This document shows positions 7,372-13,714 of a stretch of 13,714 nt of DNA, one piece after another. The stretch is from an uncultured bacterium (GTDB taxonomy: Bacteria; Planctomycetota; UBA1135; GCA-002686595). The notes under the pieces were generated by a model, which made no database searches, was not told the DNA's origin, and saw nothing but the letters and a program-made list of their open reading frames with translations. The position numbers and the translations under genes were made by a program. Numbering within the stretch: position 1 is the first letter of the stretch; the number at the start of each line of letters is the position of its first letter. The stretch covers positions 1-13,714 of the forward strand of contig CAJXRJ010000121.1 in NCBI GenBank assembly GCA_913058555.1, in the 5' to 3' direction.

Positions 7372-9992
7372 TTGGTGCGGACGGCGCGCACAGCGTTCAC
7401 GGTGTGCGCGCGCCAGATGGGATAGAGGGAAGAGAGCGCCGCCACGATGACCGCGCCGGCGAACGTGAGGGGAATCCAAAGGCCCGGTGAGGTCGCCTGA
7501 AGGTCGAGGCCCGCGATGGAATCGAGGGCCTTGACGATGACAGGAGTCGACAACAACCCAAGAACCACGCCGAGTCCGCCGCCGACGACCCCGACGACGA
7601 TGGCTTCGAGGAACATGGCTCCACCCACCTGGCTTCGGCTCGCCCCGAGGGCCTTGAAGACCCCCAGTTCGCGCGTGCGCTCCAAGGTGGCTAGCAGCAT
7701 CCCGTTGAGGACACCCAGGGCCGCAAGCCCCGCCATGAGTGCGAGGAGCAGATCGAAGACGATGAAGTCCCGACCGATATCCAGCAGGGCGTAGTCGCGA
7801 ACCCCGACGCCCGGCCGGAGCTGGAAGGAGGGGGTCTCCGGATGCAGGTTCTCAAGCGCCGCGCGGAGCACGCCGAGGTGTCCCTCCGCCGTCATGGGAC
7901 GCGATCGATCAAAGCGCACCGAGGCTGCGGTCACGACCTCGCTCGCGATGCAGAAGTCCTTGGCCATCCATCGGTCGCTGATCAGCCCGTACATGCGCTC
8001 GTCGGGGTGGGTCCAGTAGCCGTAGGCATCCGTGATTCCGATGACCTCGAAGGCGATGACGGCGCCCCCCGTGGCCTTCATTTGCACCGAGTCCCCGATC
8101 GCGTAGTCGAGGTCCCTCGCGAGCCGCCTGGAGAGCAGGATCGTGCGCTCTGTTTCGAAACGCTCGAGCATGTCCGCGCCCTCAGCCAGGGGGCCGTAGG
8201 CGGACATCGTGGGGCCGTTGCTTCCAACGATCAGAAACGGCGCGTACTGCCGCGCCGAACCCTTCTCCACACCGACGATGCCCGGGAATCCCATGAGGTG
8301 CGCCGCGAGGTCGTCGAACTTTGTGGGAGGCAATCCCTGGAGCCAGACCTTCTGATCCACGGCCTCGGCGGCCCAGGTCTCGACCTCCCCGCGCAGGCTC
8401 GCGGTCATGCCGTGCAATCCCACGAAGCCCGCGGCCACGAGTCCGATGGCGCAAGCGGACACACCGATGCGTGCAGGGGCGTCCTGCATCGCCCGCGTGG
8501 CGATGCGGCCGGCGAACGGAAACAGCGTGCTCAGGGGCTTGGAGATGGCGGTGCAAAGCGCAGTGAGAACGACGGGCAAGAGCAGCGACAGGAGGATCAC
8601 GACCGCTAAGACCCCGAGGAGCCCTAGGAGAACCCCGACGAGCTCCCCCGTCATCTCTCCCACCACCGGCACGAGCACGAGGTAGAGCCCCGGAACGAGG
8701 ATCGCAAGCAGCGCCGCGTACATGAGGTGGAACTTCGCGGACTGCTTCTTCGTGCGCTTGAGCGCGTCCTCCCCACGGATCGCCGCAAGGGTGTTCGTCC
8801 CGCCGATCATCACGAGGGGGTACACCGAACCAACCAGCGCCACGGCAAAGCCGACCAGCGTCAGAAGGCCCACGGTCCCCCAGGGCACGTGGAACGTCTG
8901 CACGAATTTGCCGACGCCCAGCGTGGTGATCCCGGCCTTGGCCGACACGTAGGCGAGGGTCACCCCGAGCCCGGCTCCCACCACCGCCCCCGCGCCGGAA
9001 AGCGCCGCGGCCTCCACGAAGAAGACCCGCCCAATCTGCCCGCGGGTGGACCCCAGTGCATGCAGGGTGCCCACCTCGGTCACGCGCTCCGTCAACGACA
9101 TCGAGAGCGTGTGGAAGATCACGTAAAGGCCGAGCACGAGCGCCAGGAGCCCCAGCATGCGAACGCCCGTCCGGAAGGCCCGCTCGTCCGCCGCTTGCCC
9201 GATCACCACGCCCTTGTTGAGGGCGTAGCTGTAGGTTGAAGCCAAGGTTCGCCGGAGCCGCTCCAGATCCACCGTCGGATCCTTGACCGCCCAGAACCGT
9301 GGCTGAATGGATGTCCCCCGGTAGAGAGCTTCCCCTTGGGGATAGTCCACCACGACGACGTTCCCCGCCGCCGAACGCCCGACGCCCTCGCGCGTCAAGA
9401 TCCCCACCACGCGGAAGGCCTGGGGCACGGGACGATCGATCTCACCCGTATCAAGGTCCACGAGTACACCGTCTTCACAGCGCTTGCGGGAGGCCCGAAC
9501 GGGGCGCGAGAGGTGCACGATGTCGCCGAGCCCGACCCCTTGCTCCCGGGCGATCGCAGGACCGATGAGGACCTGGGCCTCCGGCGCATCCACCGCGAGG
9601 TCGGCGCCCTGTTCGACGCCGAAGAGCGCAAAGCTCGTGGCGTAACGCGCCTCGATGGCATAGAGCTGGGCGCGCACCTGGGCCGGTCGCCCGTCCGCGG
9701 GCGACGCCGCTTCGAGGGTCGCTTCGTTCTGGAAGAACTGCGACGCCGCGCTGATGCCCTCGAGGTTCTCGAGGGCTTCGGACGTGCCCACGATGCCGCC
9801 CGCGGCGGTCAACTCGATGTCGGGCCGGTCCTGGGCCTGGCGCGGCCGGGCGTAACCCTCGATGGTGGCATGGTCGAGGGTGACGACCCCCACCACCGTC
9901 GCGACGCCCAGGGCCACACCAAGGATGGAGAACAGCGTGCGCCCGAGGCGGCGCGTGATGCTGCGCCGGGCGATGATCGAAGCAAGTCCCAT
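7368..9992 (-). CDS. ABC transporter permease, duplicated FtsX-domain (YbbP/MacB superfamily)
   Basis: An 874-residue inner-membrane permease of the type that powers lipoprotein, lipid or periplasmic substrate movement instead of ordinary import. I count about ten membrane segments: near 18-38, 276-298, 324-350, 373-395, 421-446, 450-482, 509-531, 744-768, 791-815 and 838-860. Two large periplasmic domains (about 40-270 and 535-740) follow segments 1 and 7. Each half ends in an FtsX core with the coupling-helix signature: TERVTEVGTLHALGSTRGQI at 301-320 and LERTRELGVFKALGASRSQV at 770-789. Size and layout resemble E. coli YbbP (804 residues from memory) more than four-segment LolC/LolE or MacB. 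It starts 12 bases after the ATPase stop with an AAGGGG ribosome site, and its stop overlaps the phoD-like start. The cargo is not known; lipoproteins or lipids are reasonable guesses from the superfamily. Confidence 0.92.
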   Translation of the reverse strand: MGLASIIARRSITRRLGRTLFSILGVALGVATVVGVVTLDHATIEGYARPRQAQDRPDIELTAAGGIVGTSEALENLEGISAASQFFQNEATLEAASPADGRPAQVRAQLYAIEARYATSFALFGVEQGADLAVDAPEAQVLIGPAIAREQGVGLGDIVHLSRPVRASRKRCEDGVLVDLDTGEIDRPVPQAFRVVGILTREGVGRSAAGNVVVVDYPQGEALYRGTSIQPRFWAVKDPTVDLERLRRTLASTYSYALNKGVVIGQAADERAFRTGVRMLGLLALVLGLYVIFHTLSMSLTERVTEVGTLHALGSTRGQIGRVFFVEAAALSGAGAVVGAGLGVTLAYVSAKAGITTLGVGKFVQTFHVPWGTVGLLTLVGFAVALVGSVYPLVMIGGTNTLAAIRGEDALKRTKKQSAKFHLMYAALLAILVPGLYLVLVPVVGEMTGELVGVLLGLLGVLAVVILLSLLLPVVLTALCTAISKPLSTLFPFAGRIATRAMQDAPARIGVSACAIGLVAAGFVGLHGMTASLRGEVETWAAEAVDQKVWLQGLPPTKFDDLAAHLMGFPGIVGVEKGSARQYAPFLIVGSNGPTMSAYGPLAEGADMLERFETERTILLSRRLARDLDYAIGDSVQMKATGGAVIAFEVIGITDAYGYWTHPDERMYGLISDRWMAKDFCIASEVVTAASVRFDRSRPMTAEGHLGVLRAALENLHPETPSFQLRPGVGVRDYALLDIGRDFIVFDLLLALMAGLAALGVLNGMLLATLERTRELGVFKALGASRSQVGGAMFLEAIVVGVVGGGLGVVLGLLSTPVIVKALDSIAGLDLQATSPGLWIPLTFAGAVIVAALSSLYPIWRAHTVNAVRAVRTK

Positions 9993-10000
9993 GGAATGCG

Positions 10001-10006
10001 CCCCTT
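10001..10006 (-). promoter_or_regulatory. Ribosome binding site of the permease gene
   Basis: AAGGGG on the minus strand lies 8 bases before ATG 9992 and overlaps the TAA stop of the ATPase gene. Ribosomes finishing the ATPase would be placed to start the permease, supporting coupled, matched production of the two subunits. Confidence 0.7.
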
Positions 10007-10751
10007 AAATGGAAGCGCGGTTGAGCGCAGCGTGAATGTCGTCCTCGGTCAGGCCGGGCCCTCGGAGTTCTTCTTCGGCACGCATTTCACCGTCCACCAA
10101 GAGGAGCACGCGATCGGCGAAGGTGGCGTCCCGCGGACTGTGCGTGACAAGCACGACCGTGCGACCTTCGTCGTCACAGGCCCGCCGGAGCTCCTCCATC
10201 ACTTCACGGCCCGCGGCCTGGCTGAGGTTGCCGGTGGGCTCGTCGCAGAGGAGCAGCGGTTGGCCACCGATGAGCGCCCGGGCGATGGACGCACGCTGCA
10301 TCTCGCCGCCGGAAAGCTCGTGGGGCAGTGCCCCGAGACGCTCCTCGATGCCCAGCGTCTTCGCGAGCTCCGTGATGCGCCCGGACTGTGACTTGACGGA
10401 GCGCCCCGCGATGGCGAGGGGCAATCCGATGTTTTCCTCCACCGTGAGGTTTGGCATGAGGTGGAAGAACTGGAAGACGTACCCCACTTGATCCCGGCGA
10501 ACGACCGTGCGCCGGCGTTCGCCCGCGTGCGTGAGGTCCACGCCCCCGAGATGTACCTGTCCCGCCGACGGCTCATCCAGCCCTGACAGCAGGTGCAGTA
10601 GCGTCGTCTTGCCTGAACCGGACGGCCCCATGATGCAGACGAACTCCCCCGGCTCCACCCGGAACGTCACCCCCCGCAGGACAGGATGGTCCTCGCCGGA
10701 GCCGCCGTGGATCTTGTAGAGGTCCTGCACGTCGAGCATCGCTTCGGTCAT
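10005..10751 (-). CDS. ABC transporter ATPase of the LolD/MacB/YbbA family
   Basis: A 248-residue cytoplasmic ATPase that drives the following permease. All main motifs are present: Walker A GPSGSGKT (42-49), Q-loop Gln94 in YVFQFFHLMPNLTVEEN, signature LSGGE then MQR (146-153), Walker B LLLCDEPTGNL (166-176) and the switch His204 in VTHSPRDA. The pattern LHLLSGLDEPSAGQV and FHLMPNLTVEENI is typical of LolD/MacB/YbbA. The D-loop usually reads GNLD; here Ser177 replaces the Asp. The frame is open upstream to 11222, but that part overlaps mazG and has no ABC similarity. ATG 10751 overlaps the mazG stop as ATGA and has an AAGGA site nine bases upstream (10761-10765). Met5 is a possible alternative start. 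Confidence 0.95.
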   Translation of the reverse strand: MTEAMLDVQDLYKIHGGSGEDHPVLRGVTFRVEPGEFVCIMGPSGSGKTTLLHLLSGLDEPSAGQVHLGGVDLTHAGERRRTVVRRDQVGYVFQFFHLMPNLTVEENIGLPLAIAGRSVKSQSGRITELAKTLGIEERLGALPHELSGGEMQRASIARALIGGQPLLLCDEPTGNLSQAAGREVMEELRRACDDEGRTVVLVTHSPRDATFADRVLLLVDGEMRAEEELRGPGLTEDDIHAALNRASI

Positions 10752-11629
10752 TCGGTCACTTCCTTCGCCTGATTCCATTGGGTCAACATCTCGTCGAGGG
10801 TGTGGCCAGTGACGCTGCCACCGAGCTTCTCTTCCATGTACCGGAAGCGCGTGTCGAAGCGCTTGACCGCGACGCGGCACATGGCTTCGGGGTCGAGGCC
10901 GAGGTAGCCCCCGAGGAAGGCTGCCGCCATCATCACGTCGCCTAGCTCGTGCTCGATGCGTGCGCGCACTTCGCCTTCGGGGACCTTGGGCCGCGCGGCG
11001 CTCGCGAGCAGATCCACCGGAAGGACCTCGCGCAGCTCGTCCAGTTCCTCTTCCAGCTTCGCCAGGGCGCCGCGGGCGTCCTTCCAATGAAAGCCCGCCC
11101 CCACGGCTTTGCGGCAGACGCGGCCCGCCAGCTGGAGGGCAGGCATGGCGTGGGGCACACCGGCGAGGGCGCTCGTGTCGGTGCCTTCTTCGGCGCGCTC
11201 GGCACGCTTGATCTCCTCCCACGACTGGAGCACCTCGCCGGAGCTCCTCGCGCCCGCCTCCCCGAAGACGTGGGGGTGACGCCGCACGAGCTTCGTGGCC
11301 GCAACCTTCGCCGCCACCCCAAGGTCGAAGTCCTGGTCGTCCTCGGCGATGCGGCAGACGAGCGCCAGGGCCGTCAACACGTCCCCGGCCTCAGCGGCCC
11401 GCTCGGGCACCCCGCCGGACTCGATCGCCTCCACGAGTTCGTGCGCTTCCTCCACCAGACACGGCGCCATGGACGCCTGGGTCTGTTCTGCGTCCCATGG
11501 GCATCCGCCCGGAGCGCGCAGGGTGTCGATGATGGCCAAGAGCTGGCGCAGCTCGGTGACCCGTGGGTCGTCCACGGGAACGGGGGGCGGAACCGGAAGG
11601 GCACCCGATTCGCGAGCGTCTGTGTTCAT
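10748..11629 (-). CDS. mazG: Nucleoside triphosphate pyrophosphohydrolase MazG
   Basis: A 293-residue protein that hydrolyses NTPs or dNTPs to the monophosphate and pyrophosphate, a house-cleaning role linked in E. coli to ppGpp levels. It has the usual two tandem all-alpha MazG domains. The N-terminal domain has LRAPGGCPWDAEQT (38-50), then EExxE (E60, E61, E64) and ExxD (E80, D83; EAGD instead of the usual ELGD), ending RRHPHVFG. The C-terminal domain has EExxxE (E194, E198) and ELGD (E228, D231), then VKRFDTRFRYME. Full-length MazG in E. coli is about 263 residues; the extra length is mostly a 20-residue Pro-rich N-terminus. ATG 11629 has no clear ribosome site and a start nearer residue 23 cannot be excluded. 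It is the first gene of the coupled mazG-ABC-phoD unit. Confidence 0.93.
   Translation of the reverse strand: MNTDARESGALPVPPPVPVDDPRVTELRQLLAIIDTLRAPGGCPWDAEQTQASMAPCLVEEAHELVEAIESGGVPERAAEAGDVLTALALVCRIAEDDQDFDLGVAAKVAATKLVRRHPHVFGEAGARSSGEVLQSWEEIKRAERAEEGTDTSALAGVPHAMPALQLAGRVCRKAVGAGFHWKDARGALAKLEEELDELREVLPVDLLASAARPKVPEGEVRARIEHELGDVMMAAAFLGGYLGLDPEAMCRVAVKRFDTRFRYMEEKLGGSVTGHTLDEMLTQWNQAKEVTE
10761..10765 (-). promoter_or_regulatory. Ribosome binding site of the ABC ATPase gene
   Basis: AAGGA on the minus strand lies nine bases before ATG 10751, inside the last codons of mazG. It decides the ATPase start against the longer open frame. With the ATGA overlap it points to translation coupled to mazG. 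Confidence 0.7.
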
Positions 11630-11766
11630 CGAGCGGTGTGGATCGAGGAGCCGTATTCGGCGATCGGGAAAAGTGCCGCCGCGGAGCGCGCAGGCGAAGA
11701 CCGTCTAGGGGGTGGCCCCCACGGGAGATCCGGGGAGGACCCAGCCCTTTGACTTTGCGGTACAAA
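11630..11766 (-). other. queC-mazG intergenic region with hairpin
   Basis: The 137-base gap holds one notable inverted repeat at 11701-11724: GGGGG/CCCCC around a TGG loop, extended by CCGT/ACGG past a three-base bulge. No T run follows on the minus strand, so it is not a standard intrinsic terminator; it may weaken readthrough or stabilise the queC mRNA end. I see no confident promoter for mazG here, so readthrough from queC or a promoter I cannot recognise must serve the unit. Confidence 0.4.
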
Positions 11767-12546
11767 TCATACCGCGTAGGGTACCGGATCCGGGAGACCG
11801 GCCTCCCGGAACCCTGCGAGTCGCAGGTGACAGGCGTCGCAGCGGCCACAGGCGAGCGCCTTGCCACCCCCTTCCGCCGGCACCGGGTCATAGCAGGTAT
11901 GGGTCAACCCAAGGTCCACCCCAAGCTCCACCGCTCGCAGGGTGATCTGAGCCTTGGAAAGCTCCATGAGGGGAGCGTGCACAATGAACGAGTCGCCCCC
12001 CTCGGTCCCCGCCGCGGTCGCGAGGCCTGCCAGGCGCTCGAACGCGGCCAGGAACTCAGGCCGGCAATCTGGATAGCCCGAGTAGTCCACCGCGTTGACC
12101 CCCACGAAGAGGTCGGTGGCCCCGAGCACCTCCGCCCAGCCAAGGGCCACGCTCAGGAAGATCGTATTGCGCGCGGGAACGTAGGTGGACGGGACCCCAT
12201 GACCGATCGCCTCATCCGAGCGGTCCTTCGGCACGTCGATATCGTCCGTGAGGGCCGATCCACCAAGGGTGGAGAGATCCACCGTGACGGTGCGGTGGTC
12301 CCGGGCCCCCAGCGCCTCTGCGACGCGGGCCGCCGCCTCCAGTTCGACGGAGTGCCGCTGGCCGTAGCGGAACGACAGCGCATACGCGTCAAAGCCCTGG
12401 GCCACTGCCTCCGCCAGAACGACCGCGGAGTCCATGCCACCGGAAACGAGACAAACCGCGGGTCCCTTGGACCCACGGTTCGATTCCCCCTGAGGGGACT
12501 GATTCACTATGCCCGCCCCGAACGGACGCCCCTTCATCGATGACAT
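11767..12546 (-). CDS. queC: 7-cyano-7-deazaguanine synthase QueC
   Basis: A 259-residue cytoplasmic enzyme that turns 7-carboxy-7-deazaguanine plus ammonia and ATP into preQ0, a precursor of queuosine (or of archaeosine and DNA deazaguanines). The PP-loop SGGMDS is at 35-40, YGQRHSVEL at 61-69, STYVPARNTIF at 120-130 and GVNAVDYSGYPDCRPEF at 149-165. The zinc site is four cysteines, C218, C233, C236 and C239 in CGRCDACHLR. The C218-C233 interval is longer than in E. coli QueC (C188 to C197 from memory), through a GGGK-containing insert. The PP-loop normally starts close to the N-terminus; here about 25 extra residues precede it and no ribosome site precedes ATG 12546, so a later start (Met4, or GTG at codon 14) is possible. 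Its queD/queE partners are not in the window. Confidence 0.95.
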   Translation of the reverse strand: MSSMKGRPFGAGIVNQSPQGESNRGSKGPAVCLVSGGMDSAVVLAEAVAQGFDAYALSFRYGQRHSVELEAAARVAEALGARDHRTVTVDLSTLGGSALTDDIDVPKDRSDEAIGHGVPSTYVPARNTIFLSVALGWAEVLGATDLFVGVNAVDYSGYPDCRPEFLAAFERLAGLATAAGTEGGDSFIVHAPLMELSKAQITLRAVELGVDLGLTHTCYDPVPAEGGGKALACGRCDACHLRLAGFREAGLPDPVPYAV

Positions 12547-12605
12547 GGTCGAAGGGTAACGCCTGGGCCCGGCGGCGATAAGGGGCCAGGGGCGCCACAG
12601 GTGGG

Positions 12606-13568
12606 TTACTTCTTGCCCTTGGCCTTGATCTCGATGTCCAGCTCCACCACCAGCTCCTTGATCCGAGCGACCTGATCTCGGGTGCCACGGATCACGAGGG
12701 AGTTGGTCCGCTCGTCGGACAGTACGGTCAGCGGCCGATAACGCTGGGGGCCCTGGGGCCCCTGGGGCAGATTCGCGCCGAACGTCAAGGAGATGATCTT
12801 GGCGAGGTCCTCGGCGTCCGCGTTCTCGATCCGGAGGACTTCAACCCGGGCCATCATGTCTTCGACGTTCGCTCCTGCCGCGTCATTGATGATGAGCAGC
12901 ATGGAACGCAGGGCCGAAAGGTTGCTCCCGAACCCGACCAGCACCATGGAATTGGAGCTCCCAGCGGGCAGCATTTGCTGGGTGTTGGCATCCGTGATCA
13001 TCGTGCGCATCGAGTTCGACAGTTGCCGCACGTCCACGTTCGGCAGCTGAACCGTCGTGGTGAATAGCACAGCGGGGTGATTCTCGAGGATCACAGCGTC
13101 GTCGGGATCGACGTAAGTGGCATTGGCCCTGAGGTTGCTACGCCCCGCCCCCTGGAGGCTGTCCACGTGGAAGATCGGCGTCGGCTCCCCAAGGACAGGG
13201 ATGATCACGAAGTCCGAGCCGATCATCATGGTCTCGAAGACCAACTGGAGATCCTCCGGCTCCACGTCGAGGCTCCGGTCGAGCTTGACGCGGCGTTGCT
13301 TCAAGAGGCTCTCGGTGTCTTCGCCGTAGGTCGCCCGCTGCCCGGTCACCTGCGCGTAGGCAGCGCAAAGGTCGAACATGCTCATCTCGTTGCCGTTGTC
13401 GCCAACGTGGAGGGTGATCCCCGTCTTAGGCGCGGGAAAAAGGTCCTTCGACGCGGTCTTCTCTTGGATGACCGCCGCGCTCGAACGGGGAGCGGGCTCC
13501 AGGGCGGGAGCGGTGAAGGGGGCGTGGATGGTCGAGGTCAGGCAGGTGGCGAGGATGAGTTCGAGCAT
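12606..13568 (-). CDS. Exported protein of secretin N-type domains without the pore domain
   Basis: A 320-residue protein. The N-terminus MLELILATCLTSTIHA looks like a short signal sequence. Residues about 50-135 (GITLHVGDNG...FETMMIGSDFVII) resemble a small alpha/beta N0-like domain. Residues about 165-230 (VQLPNVDVRQLSNSMRTMI, then SNSMVLVGFGSNLSALRSML) and about 240-315 (VEVLRIENADAEDLAKIISL, then ERTNSLVIRGTRDQVARIKE) are two clear copies of the secretin N (NolW) pattern. This is the order seen in GspD/PilQ, but the chain stops at KAKGKK with no beta-barrel secretin domain. The open frame begins with MYKRQ inside the adapter and its first 42 residues are adapter or probably noncoding. ATG 13568 starts the signal sequence, with only a weak AGAAG before it. 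A periplasmic assembly or peptidoglycan-side role is inference. Bases 13569-13679 upstream hold a 6-bp hairpin (13653-13669) and no clear promoter. Confidence 0.8.
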   Translation of the reverse strand: MLELILATCLTSTIHAPFTAPALEPAPRSSAAVIQEKTASKDLFPAPKTGITLHVGDNGNEMSMFDLCAAYAQVTGQRATYGEDTESLLKQRRVKLDRSLDVEPEDLQLVFETMMIGSDFVIIPVLGEPTPIFHVDSLQGAGRSNLRANATYVDPDDAVILENHPAVLFTTTVQLPNVDVRQLSNSMRTMITDANTQQMLPAGSSNSMVLVGFGSNLSALRSMLLIINDAAGANVEDMMARVEVLRIENADAEDLAKIISLTFGANLPQGPQGPQRYRPLTVLSDERTNSLVIRGTRDQVARIKELVVELDIEIKAKGKK

Positions 13569-13679
13569 GGCTTCTGAATGGTCCCCGAGGTGGGGCTCGA
13601 TGGTGGGATGGTTTGGGATCGAGGGCGGAGGCCAGCAGGCACACCGAGGGCCGGAGCCCCCAAGGCTCCAACGGTGGGA

Positions 13680-13714
13680 CTGTCTCTTATACACATCTGA
13701 CGCTGCCGACGATA
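13680..13714 (-). other. Nextera i5-side adapter (library artefact)
   Basis: This is not genomic. Bases 13680-13698 are the reverse complement of the Tn5 mosaic end (CTGTCTCTTATACACATCT). Bases 13699-13712 (GACGCTGCCGACGA) are the rest of the read-1 adapter. The final TA would be the first bases of the i5 index. Genomic sequence ends at 13679. Confidence 0.98.

Noticed and set aside
6286..7425. 379-codon plus-strand open frame
   Set aside because: It lies antisense to the PhoD-like gene, whose catalytic motifs are intact, and has no recognisable domain; typical of GC-rich DNA.
9336..10391. 351-codon plus-strand open frame
   Set aside because: It is antisense to the ABC permease and ATPase genes, both with full conserved motifs.
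10752..11222. N-terminal extension of the ABC ATPase to 11222
   Set aside because: It is out of frame within mazG, Arg-rich and without ABC similarity; ATG 10751 has a ribosome site and the ATGA overlap.
11758..11784. TATGAT on the minus strand overlapping the queC stop as a mazG promoter
   Set aside because: The -10 match is good but the hexamer at -35 distance (CCCGGA) does not resemble consensus, and it overlaps coding sequence.
12547..12605. Imperfect GC-rich hairpin between the secretin-domain gene and queC as a terminator
   Set aside because: The stem CCTGGCCC/GGGCCCAGG has a bulge and no following T run on the minus strand.
1..13714. 19-base inverted ends that look like terminal inverted repeats of a transposon enclosing cargo
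   Set aside because: They are the Tn5 mosaic ends of the Nextera kit followed by Illumina adapter and index bases; no transposase gene is present.

Overview
The window is one GC-rich bacterial fragment (bases 48-13679, 13,632 bp) with synthetic Nextera/Tn5 sequencing adapter at both ends (1-47 and 13680-13714). The inverted 19-base ends are library mosaic ends, not a transposon. Peptides beginning MYKRQ come from translating that adapter. The source looks like an uncultured, diderm, GC-rich bacterium. A large exported PhoD-like protein with a DDHDVYHGN active-site motif and a secretin-domain protein without a pore suggest Planctomycetota or a related group. That is inference from protein style only.

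Layout: every protein gene is on the minus strand, so transcription runs from high to low coordinates. In order these are: a short exported protein made of secretin N-type domains (13568-12606); queC for 7-deazaguanine synthesis (12546-11767); mazG (11629-10748); a LolD/YbbA-type ABC ATPase (10751-10005); a 10-TM FtsX/YbbP-type permease (9992-7368); an exported PhoD-like metallophosphoesterase, possibly a lipoprotein (7371-4795); tRNA-Asp(GTC) with its own promoter and terminator (4690-4614); RNase D (4337-3123); and a large exported protein with HEAT-like helices and a probable beta-helix, cut off by the fragment end (2709-48). The only plus-strand gene is tRNA-Ala(CGC) at 2878-2953, followed by an intrinsic terminator.

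The tightest unit is mazG - ATPase - permease - phoD. Two junctions are 4-base ATGA stop/start overlaps and the third gap is 12 bases, so these four genes are almost certainly one transcript with coupled translation. The ATPase and permease form one ABC machine of the MacB/LolCDE/YbbAP superfamily, which handles lipoproteins, lipids or periplasmic substrates. The exported PhoD-like protein translated directly from its 3' end may be a functional partner or cargo. QueC and RNase D are housekeeping RNA enzymes.

I did not find a clearly new defence or mobile system. The points most worth a second look are the ABC-PhoD cassette, the pore-less secretin-domain protein, the truncated HEAT/beta-helix protein with a 9-bp tandem repeat in its linker, and four tandem 13-bp repeats in the RNase D leader. 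No stretch longer than 300 bases lacks a gene.
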